A stretch of 64,000 nt of DNA from the NCBI GenBank assembly GCA_963730115.1, contig CAVSQM010000008.1:189420-253419 (forward strand), written 5' to 3'. The position numbers were made by a program, and so were the translations under genes. Of this stretch, positions 51,810 to 59,235 are shown piece by piece. Origin of the DNA: DASQFQ01 sp963730115. GTDB taxonomy: Bacteria > Actinomycetota > Thermoleophilia > Solirubrobacterales > Solirubrobacteraceae. Position 1 is the first letter of the stretch. Every line of letters begins with the position of its first letter. The notes beneath the pieces are model-generated. The model searched no databases and was not told the origin of the DNA. It was given only the letters and a program-made list of their open reading frames with translations.

Positions 51810-52927
51810 GCCGCTTCCCGCTGCCCAAGAGCGGCGCGGGCCGTGCCGGCCTCGTTTTGCTGGGCCTGCTGGTCGGCATCAACGTGATCGCCGCCCTCGT
51901 CGACGCGGTCGCGCCCAGCCCGAGCGGACCGGCGTCGTCCTCGTTCGCCACCACGCCGGAAGGGCTCGCGGCGTGGTCCGAGCTCGCCGAGCGCAACGGG
52001 ATCCGCGTCCGCGCGCTGCGCGAGTCGCCGGCCGACGCCGCGCTCGGCGACGAGGGCACGATCGCGGTGATGGACGCCCCCTCGCTGACCGGCGACGAGG
52101 CGCGCGCGCTGCGCGCCTTCGCCGAACGTGGCGGGCGCGTGATCGCGGGCGGCGAGCCGGGCGGCTGGACCCGGACGCTGGCCGGCGACCTCCCCGACTG
52201 GGAGGACGACGGGCCGGAGACCGCGAGGCCCGTCGGCTCGGCGCCGGAGACCGCGGGCGTCTCGCGCGTGGAAACCTCCGGCGACGGCCGCTGGGAGGAG
52301 GCCGGCGTGCTGGCCGGCGACGAGGGCTCGCTGCTGATCGTGCGCGAGGCGGGCGAGGGGCGGATCGCGCTGCTCGCCGACACCTCCCCGCTCCAGAACC
52401 GCCTGCTCGACCACGACGACAACGCCGCGCTCGCGCTGTCGCTCAGCAGCGGCGGCCCGCTCACCTTCGTCGAGAGCGTCCACGGCTACGGACCCCAGCG
52501 CGGCCTCGCCGCCATCCCGGCCCGCTTCGGCTGGGCCCTGATCGGGCTGCTGCTCGCCGCGCTCGTGTTCATGTTCGCGCGCGGCCGCCGCCTCGGCCCG
52601 CCGGAGCAGGAGCGCCGCGAGCTGCCGCCGCCACGCCGCGCCTACGTCGACTCGCTGGCGGCGACGATGGCCCGCGGCAAGGCGCGTGAGGAGGCGGTGG
52701 CGCCGGTCCGCGACGAGGCCCGGCGCCGGCTCGCCCGCCGCGCCGGGCTGCCCGAGGATGCGCCGCCGGAGGCGTGGCGGGACGCCGCCCGAGGCCTCGG
52801 TCTGGACGATGATGAAGCCCGCGCGTTGAGCGGTCGGGCTGATGACGACGATGCGGTCGTCGCCGCCGGGCGCGCATTGGCGGCGCTGGCGACACCGGAA
52901 GGGAGACGCGATGGGAGCGGGCGATGA
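51806..52927 (+). CDS. DUF4350-domain membrane protein
   Basis: This 373-residue protein has an N-terminal helix (LVLLGLLVGINVIAALVDAV) and an extracellular DUF4350/GATase-like domain (SSSFATTPEGLAAWSELAERNGIRVRAL, later GRIALLADTSPLQN). A second helix follows (GWALIGLLLAALVFMFARG) and a cytosolic acidic tail. It corresponds to Rv3691 of M. tuberculosis by position and layout. GTG 51806 overlaps the DUF4129 stop by four bases, and the stop overlaps the moxR gene. Confidence 0.85.
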   Translation: MSRFPLPKSGAGRAGLVLLGLLVGINVIAALVDAVAPSPSGPASSSFATTPEGLAAWSELAERNGIRVRALRESPADAALGDEGTIAVMDAPSLTGDEARALRAFAERGGRVIAGGEPGGWTRTLAGDLPDWEDDGPETARPVGSAPETAGVSRVETSGDGRWEEAGVLAGDEGSLLIVREAGEGRIALLADTSPLQNRLLDHDDNAALALSLSSGGPLTFVESVHGYGPQRGLAAIPARFGWALIGLLLAALVFMFARGRRLGPPEQERRELPPPRRAYVDSLAATMARGKAREEAVAPVRDEARRRLARRAGLPEDAPPEAWRDAARGLGLDDDEARALSGRADDDDAVVAAGRALAALATPEGRRDGSGR

Positions 52928-53891
52928 GGCGGGCGGTGCGGGAGGAGGCGGCGGCGGCGTGATGCGCGAGCTTCACGCCGCGGTGGCCGCCGAGGTCGCC
53001 AAGGTGGTCGTCGGCCAGCACGAGACGGTCGCGACGCTGCTCGCCGCCTCGGCGCTCGGCGGTCACGTGCTGCTCGAGGGTCCGCCCGGGGTGGCCAAGA
53101 CGCTGCTCGCCAACGCCGTCGCCCGCGCGCTCGGCGTCGAGTTCCGCCGCGTGCAGTTCACGCCCGACATGCTCCCCTCCGACCTCACGGGCAACGTGAC
53201 GCTGCGCGGCGGCGAGCTCGCGTTCCGGCGCGGCCCGGTGTTCACGAACGTGCTGCTCGCCGACGAGGTCAACCGCACGCCGCCGAAGACCCAGGCCGCG
53301 CTGCTGGAGGCGATGCAGGAGCGGCAGGTCTCCGTCGAGGGGCGGCCCGAGCCGCTACCCGACCCGTTCCTCGTCGTCGCCACGCAGAACCCGCTCGAGT
53401 ACGAGGGCACCTACGCGCTCCCCGAGGCGCAGCTCGACCGCTTCCTGGTCAAGCTCAACGTCGGCTACCCCTCGGCGGACGAGGAGCTCGGGATGCTCGG
53501 CCTGACCCGCCGCGGCGTCGGCGCGGGCGACCTCGGTGCGGTGCAGCCGGTGGCGAGCGCGGACACCCTCCGCGAGGCGCGCGCCGAGGTCGACGCGACG
53601 CGGGTGGAGCAGGAGGTGGCGCGCTACGTCGTCGACGTCGTCCGCCGCACGCGCGAGCTGCCGTCGATCGAGCTCGGCGCCTCGCCGCGCGCCGCCGTGC
53701 ACCTGCTCGGCGCCGCGCGCGCGGCCGCGCGGCTCGCCGGCCGCGATTTCGTGACGCCCGACGACGTCGCGCGGATGGCGACGCCGGTCCTCCGCCACCG
53801 CCTGGTGCTGACGCCGGAGGCGGAGTTGGAGCGCTACGGCCCCGACGACGCCGTGCGGACCGCGCTCGGCGACGTGCCCGTGCCGCGGTGA
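52911..53891 (+). CDS. MoxR-family AAA+ ATPase
   Basis: This 326-residue protein has Walker A LLEGPPGVAKT near residue 60, Walker B VLLADEVNRTPPKTQAALLEAMQE near 115 and the sensor region FLVVATQNPLEYEGTYALPEAQLDRF, all diagnostic of MoxR. It has a Gly-rich acidic N-terminus. MoxR ATPases work with the DUF58/VWA-type partner encoded next to remodel or mature envelope or respiratory complexes. GGAAGGGAG lies before ATG 52911. It corresponds to MoxR2 (Rv3692). Confidence 0.93.
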   Translation: MGAGDEAGGAGGGGGGVMRELHAAVAAEVAKVVVGQHETVATLLAASALGGHVLLEGPPGVAKTLLANAVARALGVEFRRVQFTPDMLPSDLTGNVTLRGGELAFRRGPVFTNVLLADEVNRTPPKTQAALLEAMQERQVSVEGRPEPLPDPFLVVATQNPLEYEGTYALPEAQLDRFLVKLNVGYPSADEELGMLGLTRRGVGAGDLGAVQPVASADTLREARAEVDATRVEQEVARYVVDVVRRTRELPSIELGASPRAAVHLLGAARAAARLAGRDFVTPDDVARMATPVLRHRLVLTPEAELERYGPDDAVRTALGDVPVPR

Positions 53892-55135
53892 GCCCCTCCC
53901 CGCGCGCGGCCGCCGCGTTGGCGATCGTGGCGCTGTCGACGATCGTGGTGGGCCCGACGGTCGGGCTCCTCCTCGCGCTCGCGCTCGCCGCCGCGACGGT
54001 CGTCGACGCGCTCGCCGTCCGGGCCAGGCCCCGGATCGAGCGCCGCGTGCCGCCCGTCCTCGCCCGCGGCGTGCAGACCCCGCTCACGGTCGAGGCGGCG
54101 CCCGCCGGGGCCGGCAGCATCCGCGTCCGCCAGCCGATCCCGCCCGACCTCGCGCTCGAGCCGCGCGAGGCCGACGGGTCGCTCGACGCCCGCCTCACAC
54201 CGTTGCGGCGGGGCCGCCACACGCTCGCGGCGGTCGCCGCCCGCACGCAGGGCCCGCTCAAGCTCGGCCGCTGGCACCACACCGGCGCACAGCCCGAGGA
54301 GGTCCTCGTCTACCCCGACCTCCCTGCCGCACGCAGGCTGGCCCTCGCGGTGCGGCAGGGGCGGTTCCGGGAGACGGGCAGGCTCACGCGCGGCCCGCTC
54401 GGCCTCGGCACCGACTTCGAGTCGATCCGCGACTACTCGCCCGACGACGACGTCCGCCAGATCAACTGGCGCGCCACCGACCGCACCGGGCGGCCGATGA
54501 GCAACCAGTACCGCGTCGAGCAGGACCGCGAGGTGCAGCTCCTGATCGACGCCGGCCGCCTGATGGCCGCGCCGCTCACCGACCGCACCCGGCTCGACGC
54601 CGCGATCGACGCCGCCGTGACCGTCGCGCTCGTCGCCGACGTGGTCGGCGACCGCGCCGGCGTCGTCGCCTTCGACGACCGCATCCGGCGCCGCCTCGCG
54701 CCCCGGCGATCCGGCGGCGACGCCGTCGTCCGGGCGCTCTTCGACCTCGAGCCACGCCCGGTCGACGCCGACTACGAGCTCGCCTTCCAGACCGTCGAGG
54801 GCGCCAAGCGCAGCCTGATCGTGATCTTCTGCGACCTGCTGGAGGAGGCCGCGGCGCGGCCGCTCGTCGACGCCGTGCCCGTGCTCGCCCGCCGCCACGT
54901 CGTGATCGTCGCCTCCTCCCGCGACCCCGACCTCGACGCCCAGCTCACCACCAGCCCGCAGATACCCCGCGACGTCTACGGCCAGGCCGTCGCGCTCGAC
55001 GTCCTAGCCGCCCGCGCGCGCGTCGCCCACGGGCTGGAGCGCGCCGGGGCGAGCGTCCTCGAGGCGCCCGCCGCGGCCCTGCCTGCCGCCTGCGTGCGCG
55101 CCTACCTCCGCGCCAAGGCTCGTGCCCGCCTCTGA
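53888..55135 (+). CDS. DUF58-domain protein
   Basis: This 415-residue protein has an N-terminal membrane hairpin and a C-terminal VWA-like domain. The DUF58 signature RDYSPDDDVRQINWRATDRTG is near residue 180, and the MIDAS-like DxGRLMA region follows (LLIDAGRLM). It is the usual partner of MoxR ATPases. GTG 53888 overlaps the moxR stop by four bases (GTGA). Its 3' end overlaps the convergent SpoIIM frame. It corresponds to Rv3693. Confidence 0.92.
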   Translation: MSPSPRAAAALAIVALSTIVVGPTVGLLLALALAAATVVDALAVRARPRIERRVPPVLARGVQTPLTVEAAPAGAGSIRVRQPIPPDLALEPREADGSLDARLTPLRRGRHTLAAVAARTQGPLKLGRWHHTGAQPEEVLVYPDLPAARRLALAVRQGRFRETGRLTRGPLGLGTDFESIRDYSPDDDVRQINWRATDRTGRPMSNQYRVEQDREVQLLIDAGRLMAAPLTDRTRLDAAIDAAVTVALVADVVGDRAGVVAFDDRIRRRLAPRRSGGDAVVRALFDLEPRPVDADYELAFQTVEGAKRSLIVIFCDLLEEAAARPLVDAVPVLARRHVVIVASSRDPDLDAQLTTSPQIPRDVYGQAVALDVLAARARVAHGLERAGASVLEAPAAALPAACVRAYLRAKARARL

Positions 55136-56072
55136 CGCACCGCCGCGCCAGATCACCAGGCCCCAGTAGACGACGCCGAGCCCGCCGCCGACCACGATCG
55201 CCCCGCCCGAGGCCGAGGTCGCCGCTCACGAACCCCTCGACCAGCCCGGCGAGCACGAGCCACGGCATCGTCCCCAGCACGAGCTCCATCGCCGGCCGCG
55301 CCTCGCGCCGCAGCGACTGCCCGCGCGTCAGCGTCCCCGGATCGACCAGCGCCCACCCGATCCGCAGCCCCGCGCACGCCGCGACGGCGATGCACGACAG
55401 CTCGAGCACCCCGTGCGGCAGGACGAACCGGAACAGCTCGCCGCTCGACCCGTTCTCGATCGTCAGCCCGATGATCGCGCCGATGAAGCCGCCGTTGAAG
55501 ATCGTCACCGCCGCCGTCCCGAGCCCGGCGAGGATGCCGCCCGCGATGACGAGGAACGTCACGCGGATGTTGTTGGTGAAGATCTGCGACGACAGCGCCG
55601 CCTCGTCGCCGGGCGCCAGCGACCCCGGCCCCCCGCCGGGCTCCGCCGCGCCCTGGAACTGCACCGGCACCACGCCGATCGCCGCCGCCGGGTCGTCGAT
55701 CGCCCAGACCGCCGCCAGGACCATCGGCCCGAACAGGAGCAGGAGCGCCGTCCCCAGCGCCCACGGCCGCTCGCGCACGCGCTGCCAGTACCCGCGCGAC
55801 AGGAACGCGCGCAGCGACCGCCGCGGCCCCGCGTCCGAGTAGACGAGCTGCCGCGCGTCGATCACGAGCCGCTCGAGCCGCCGCGTCACCGGCTCGTGCG
55901 GATACGCCCGGCGCGCGAACGCGAGATCGGCCGCCGCCGCCCGGTAGAGCGATCCGAGCCGTCGCAGCCGCTCGGGCCCGAGGCGCTCCGGCTTCGCCCC
56001 CGCCTCGTCCAGCAGCGACCGGAGACTCGTCCACCCGGCCTCGCGCTCCTCCAAGAAACGGTCTAGCTTCAC
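55004..56072 (-). CDS. SpoIIM/Stage-II-sporulation-M-like membrane protein, frameshifted
   Basis: GTG 56072 begins KLDRFLEEREAGWTSLRSLL, typical of the actinobacterial SpoIIM family (Rv3694c). About six helices follow, including IRVTFLVIAGGILAGLGTAAV and the GAIIGLTIENG loop. After GFVSGDLGLGR the frame breaks at a C4 run (55201-55204). Removing one base gives AIVVGGGLGVVYWGLVIWRGG, the expected last helix. The corrected frame stops at 55004, 132 bases inside the DUF58 gene, which is longer than usual, so the true end is unsure. It lies on the opposite strand, as in mycobacteria. Confidence 0.8.
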
Positions 56073-56088
56073 CGAGCGATGGAGTATG
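56064..56088. promoter_or_regulatory. Divergent -10 elements in the SpoIIM/RDD start region
   Basis: TAGCTT (56064-56069) lies nine bases before the RDD ATG and within the SpoIIM coding start. CATACT on the minus strand (56088-56083) lies ten bases before the SpoIIM GTG, within the RDD coding start. The start codons are only six bases apart. Confidence 0.4.
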
Positions 56089-56810
56089 AGGACACGGTGC
56101 GGATCGCGACGCCGGAAGGCGTCGACGTCGAGCTGACGCTCGCCAACATCGGCTCGCGCTTCATCGCGGCGATGATCGACTTCACGATCCAGTTCGCGAT
56201 CCTGATCGGCGCCGGGCTGCTGCTCGGGGTGGTCGGCGGCGACGGCAACGAGGGTGGCTTCCCCGTCGCCGTGTTCTCGATCGTCTTCTTCCTCGTCTTC
56301 TTCGGCTACGACGTGCTGTTCGAGGTCCGCGCGCGCGGGCGCACGCCGGGCAAGCGCTGGACCGGGCTGCGGGTGGTCCGCACCGGCGGCCAGCCGGTCA
56401 CGTTCGTCCCGAGCTCCGTGCGCAACGTGATGCGGCTCGTCGACATGCTCCCGGCACCGCCGCTGTACGCCGTCGGGATGACCTCGATCTTCGTGACCGG
56501 CAAGAACCAGCGCCTCGGCGACCTCGCCGGCGGCACGCTGGTGGTCCGCGAGCGGCCCGGAGGCTTCAAGGCTCCCGCCGACGAGCCCGCCGCCGCCCGC
56601 GCCGCCGAGGCGTGGGACGTGAGCGCGGTGTCGGCGCAGGACATCGGCACCGTCCGCCAGTTCCTCGCCCGCCGCGGGTCGCTGGCCAACGACCCGCGGA
56701 ACGAGCTCGCCCGCGAGCTCGAGCGCCGGCTGCGCCCGCGCGTCGCCGGCGCGCCCGAGCACCTCTCGCCCGAGGAGTTCCTCGAGCGCCTCTCGGCAGC
56801 GAAAACGTAA
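56079..56810 (+). CDS. RDD-family membrane protein
   Basis: This 243-residue protein has the RDD domain: VELTLANIGSRFIAAMIDFTIQF with the key Arg and Asp, two to three helices, then RGRTPGKRWTGLRVVRTGG with the RTPGK signature. A soluble C-terminal extension of about 90 residues is Ala/Arg/Glu-rich. RDD proteins are linked to transport or ion homeostasis. It corresponds to Rv3695. ATG 56079 is six bases from the divergent GTG. The gene is probably separate from the XRE unit that follows. Confidence 0.88.
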   Translation: MEYEDTVRIATPEGVDVELTLANIGSRFIAAMIDFTIQFAILIGAGLLLGVVGGDGNEGGFPVAVFSIVFFLVFFGYDVLFEVRARGRTPGKRWTGLRVVRTGGQPVTFVPSSVRNVMRLVDMLPAPPLYAVGMTSIFVTGKNQRLGDLAGGTLVVRERPGGFKAPADEPAAARAAEAWDVSAVSAQDIGTVRQFLARRGSLANDPRNELARELERRLRPRVAGAPEHLSPEEFLERLSAAKT

Positions 56811-56817
56811 AGTTCGC

Positions 56818-56852
56818 TTGACATCTGCTCGATGTAAAGCTACCTTTACATC
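56818..56852 (+). promoter_or_regulatory. Promoter and palindromic operator of the XRE-membrane protein unit
   Basis: TTGACA (56818-56823) and TACCTT (56841-56846) are exactly 17 bases apart. GATGTAAAG (56831-56839) and CTTTACATC (56844-56852), four bases apart, form a perfect inverted repeat over the -10 box. A third GTAAAG half-site lies at 56807-56812. Autorepression by the XRE protein is likely. Confidence 0.8.
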
Positions 56853-56859
56853 GACAACG

Positions 56860-57069
56860 ATGAACAACCGTGTCAAGGAGCTTCGCACCGAGCGCGGGCT
56901 CTCCCAGCAGCAGCTCGGCGAGGCGATGGACGTGTCCCGCCAGACGATCAACTCGATCGAGAAGGAGCGATACACCCCCTCGCTGCCGCTCGCGATCGCG
57001 CTCGCCCGCTTCTTCGGCACCTACGTCGAGGAGGTCTTCCATGTCGACGACCACCCCCAACCGGACTGA
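56860..57069 (+). CDS. Small XRE-family regulator
   Basis: This 69-residue protein is a single helix-turn-helix domain: MNNRVKELRTERGLSQQQLGEAMDVSRQTINSIE, with YTPSLPLAIALARFF. It is like the stand-alone YozG/Xre regulators that sit before small membrane genes. It overlaps the membrane gene by 29 bases. ATG 56860 follows the operator; no good ribosome site is visible. It probably represses its own unit. Confidence 0.9.
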   Translation: MNNRVKELRTERGLSQQQLGEAMDVSRQTINSIEKERYTPSLPLAIALARFFGTYVEEVFHVDDHPQPD

Positions 57070-57463
57070 CCCCGTGAGCCGACTCCACCGCACCCGCTGG
57101 TTCATGCCCGCCTTCTCCCTGTTCCTGGGCGCGCTGATGTTCGTCGCGTTCTGGATCGGCGACGAGCCCGGCCAGGGCGCCGGCGCGGCCGGCGTGATGG
57201 CGGTCGTGGCTGCGCTGTTCTACTTCGGCGGGCGCCGCTCAGAGACGCTCGCCGGCATCGGCGGCCCGGCCCGCGACGAGCGCTGGGAGCGCATCGACCT
57301 GCACGCCACGGCGATCGCCGGCGGTGTGCTCGTGTTCGCGATCATCGGCGCCTGGCTCGTCGAGGTCGCCCAGGGCCAGGACGGCAGCCCGTACACGCAG
57401 CTGGGCGCCGTCGGCGGCCTCGCCTACATCCTCGCGGTGGCGTTCCTGCGCTGGCGGTCCTAG
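57041..57463 (+). CDS. Small membrane protein following an XRE regulator
   Basis: This 140-residue protein has about four helices (MPAFSLFLGALMFVAFWIG, GAAGVMAVVAALFYFGG, ATAIAGGVLVFAIIGAWLV, AVGGLAYILAVAFL). It resembles the DUF2178-like proteins paired with XRE regulators, though the family is not certain. ATG 57041 has GGAGG nine bases upstream within the XRE gene, so translation is coupled. The stop shares the bases CTAG with the convergent gene. Its function is unknown. Confidence 0.72.
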   Translation: MSTTTPNRTDPVSRLHRTRWFMPAFSLFLGALMFVAFWIGDEPGQGAGAAGVMAVVAALFYFGGRRSETLAGIGGPARDERWERIDLHATAIAGGVLVFAIIGAWLVEVAQGQDGSPYTQLGAVGGLAYILAVAFLRWRS

Positions 57464-57891
57464 CGGATGAAGCGCGGCGGCTCCCACCAGATCTCGTCGC
57501 GATAGCGGTCGAGCGTGGTGGGCTCGAAGACCTCGAGCGCGACGACCGCGCCGCCCTCCTCCGTGTAGGCGACGCCCCGGTCGGCGTGCACGTACAGCGC
57601 GGCGTCCTTCCCGAAGCGCGAGCGCAGCCGCTCGCCGGGCCCGCCGAGCTCGTCGCGCAAGCGGTCGGGCGTGAGGTCGTGGAGCGCGTCCTCGGGGACG
57701 TAGACGAGCGCCAGCTCGTCGCCGCGGAAGAAGAAGTGCGCGGGGTGCGCGCCGGGCGCCGTGAGGCGATCGACGTGGCCGAGGCTGCCGTAGGACACGT
57801 CGGGCGTGATCTGCTCGGGGCTCGCCCCGAGGCGCTTGACGATCGCGTCGCGGTCGAGCTCGCGCAGCGCGAGCAGCTCGTCCAGGTCCAC
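57460..57891 (-). CDS. Protein of unknown function coupled to the zincin gene
   Basis: This 143-residue soluble protein (DLDELLALRELDRDAIVKRLG at the start, EVFEPTTLDRYRDEIWWEPPRF at the end) has no recognised family. GTG 57891 overlaps the upstream stop by one base (TAGTG), so it is translated from the same mRNA as the zincin. It could be an immunity or regulatory partner, but nothing in the sequence proves this. Its stop overlaps the membrane gene by four bases. Confidence 0.6.
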   Translation of the reverse strand: MDLDELLALRELDRDAIVKRLGASPEQITPDVSYGSLGHVDRLTAPGAHPAHFFFRGDELALVYVPEDALHDLTPDRLRDELGGPGERLRSRFGKDAALYVHADRGVAYTEEGGAVVALEVFEPTTLDRYRDEIWWEPPRFIR

Positions 57892-58922
57892 TAGTCGGGT
57901 CCTGCCTCGGCGTCGGCCTCCCGGCGCGTCGGGCCCGCCGCGGCGGCGGGCGCCGGCGCCGCGGCGGGGGCTGCGGGCGCGGCGGCGGGCGGGCCGTTGC
58001 GCCAGCGACGGACCTGGCGGCGCGCCCAGCGGTGGCGGATCGGGCAGCTGGTGCGGAGGCGGTCCGGGAACATGAAGTACATCGCCATCGTCTCGCACAT
58101 GTCCTCGGCCGCGTTCGTCTGGCCGTAGTTGGTGGGCGGCGCCTCGGCGCCGGCGGCGCCGCTCGGCGTCGCGCGGTCCAGCCAGAAGTCCATGCGCGCG
58201 ATGAAGCTCGGCAGCGCGTAGGCCATGAGGCCGTGCGCAAGCTCGTGCGTGGCGGTGAACTCGAGCTCCTGGTCGACGTCGCCCGTGATCCCGGCGTCGT
58301 TCTCGCCCGAGCGGTACATGGCGAACGCGTCGCGCTCGCTGAAGTACTCGCCGAGGGTCGGGAGGTCGACCGCCGTGCGCGCGTCGTTGATCGACGTCGT
58401 GAGCTTGCCGGCCAGCGTGACCTCCTGTGCGGCGGCGTGGCGGGACGAGGTCGCGCGCGAGGCGCCGAGGATCCGGGCATAGTGGCCGGCCGCGCGCAGC
58501 AGCGCGCGCAGCTCGCGCAGCTTCCAGTGGCGGCGGCGGACGCGGCGGCGCACATGGCCGGGCGCCGCGCTGTAGCGGTTCCGGACCACGGTGACCATGT
58601 CCGACGAGCTGATGTCGATCCCGTAGTCGTCCTCGAGCGTGTCGATGATCCGCCCGGCCTCGCGCTCTTGACGGTCGCCGTGGACGCTGACGCGCTCGCC
58701 GCGGATCGTGCGGATGTTGCGCTGCAGGCGGCGCGGCTCGCCGGCGGCGGCGATCCGCGCGAGGTCGCGGTTGCCGCGGACGCCGAGCGCGAGCGCGGCG
58801 TCGGCCGCGGAGGGCGCCACGCGGGCGGAGCGGGCGCCGGGCGCCGAGGCCGGGCGCGCAGCCTCCTGATCGGCGGCCGGTGCCGGCCCGCCGCGGTCCC
58901 GCGCGCTGCCCGGTGGGGACAT
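57891..58922 (-). CDS. Putative zinc metalloprotease with HExxH motif
   Basis: This 343-residue protein has an Ala/Pro-rich first part and a middle with SSDMVTVVRNRYS. The zinc motif is FTATHELAHGLMAYA near residue 218, and AAEDMCETMAMYF, about 60 residues later, could supply the third ligand Glu. The C-terminus is Ala/Pro-rich. No signal peptide is seen. The pattern of a zincin with disordered ends is seen in eCIS-associated proteins, but no eCIS genes are here, so that link is weak. The frame opens upstream to 59153 through the tRNA gene; ATG 58922 is used. Confidence 0.6.
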   Translation of the reverse strand: MSPPGSARDRGGPAPAADQEAARPASAPGARSARVAPSAADAALALGVRGNRDLARIAAAGEPRRLQRNIRTIRGERVSVHGDRQEREAGRIIDTLEDDYGIDISSSDMVTVVRNRYSAAPGHVRRRVRRRHWKLRELRALLRAAGHYARILGASRATSSRHAAAQEVTLAGKLTTSINDARTAVDLPTLGEYFSERDAFAMYRSGENDAGITGDVDQELEFTATHELAHGLMAYALPSFIARMDFWLDRATPSGAAGAEAPPTNYGQTNAAEDMCETMAMYFMFPDRLRTSCPIRHRWARRQVRRWRNGPPAAAPAAPAAAPAPAAAAGPTRREADAEAGPD

Positions 58923-59001
58923 GCCCGCATTCTCCAGGCGGCGACTCGCGCCGGTCAAGGGCCGTCCGGGCCGCCGGACGGGCAGCCCTATCCTCCGCCT
59001 C

Positions 59002-59094
59002 GGAGCGGCACGGGGCTGGTGCCCCATCCGGTCTTCAAAACCGGCAGGCCGTCGTAGCCCGGCGGTTGGAAGGTTCGATTCCTTCGCCGCTCCG
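59002..59094 (+). tRNA. selC: tRNA-Sec (selenocysteine), anticodon TCA
   Basis: This folds as a selenocysteine tRNA. It has an eight-base-pair acceptor stem (GGAGCGGC with GCCGCTCC), D stem GGGGC/GCCCC with a short TGGT loop, and anticodon stem CCGGT/ACCGG with loop CTTCAAA giving TCA, which reads UGA. It has a long variable arm and the T arm GAAGG-TTCGATT-CCTTC. The discriminator base is G, as tRNA-Sec requires for SerRS, and no CCA is encoded. TATCCT (58989-58994) lies seven bases before the first base. It implies the organism makes selenoproteins; selA, selB and selD are not in this window. Confidence 0.93.
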
Positions 59095-59111
59095 TTTGGC
59101 TTTGTAGCTGG

Positions 59112-59205
59112 GTGTTTGGCGGGTCGAGGCGTTTGCAGCCGATCTCCGGCCACGTCTTCCGCGTCGACCGCCGGCGCGGACCCCAGTGGTACGCCAAGTA
59201 TGTCT
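59112..59205 (+). pseudogene. Fragment resembling the N-terminus of a tyrosine integrase
   Basis: Eighteen bases after the tRNA-Sec gene, the frame from GTG 59112 reads GHVFRVDRRRGPQWYAKY at about residues 13-30. This resembles the start of actinobacterial phage-type integrases (GHVFRV...GP.WYAKY). Similarity stops at once after YAKY and the frame runs into the antisense of the DeoR gene. It could be the remnant of an element that integrated at the tRNA. The match is short and by eye only. Confidence 0.4.
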
Positions 59206-59235
59206 CGGGGTGGCAGACGTCAACGCCTGGCGGAG

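Noticed and set aside
13001..56072. In-frame TGA codons as selenocysteine in the broken genes
   Set aside because: The breaks are changes of reading frame, not TGA interruptions within one frame.
57891..58922. Zincin as part of an extracellular contractile injection system
   Set aside because: No sheath, tube, baseplate or AAA genes are in the window; a shared HExxH pattern alone is not enough.
57891..59153. Zincin gene extended to 59153
   Set aside because: The extension runs antisense through tRNA-Sec and has no protein-like features; ATG 58922 is the sensible start.
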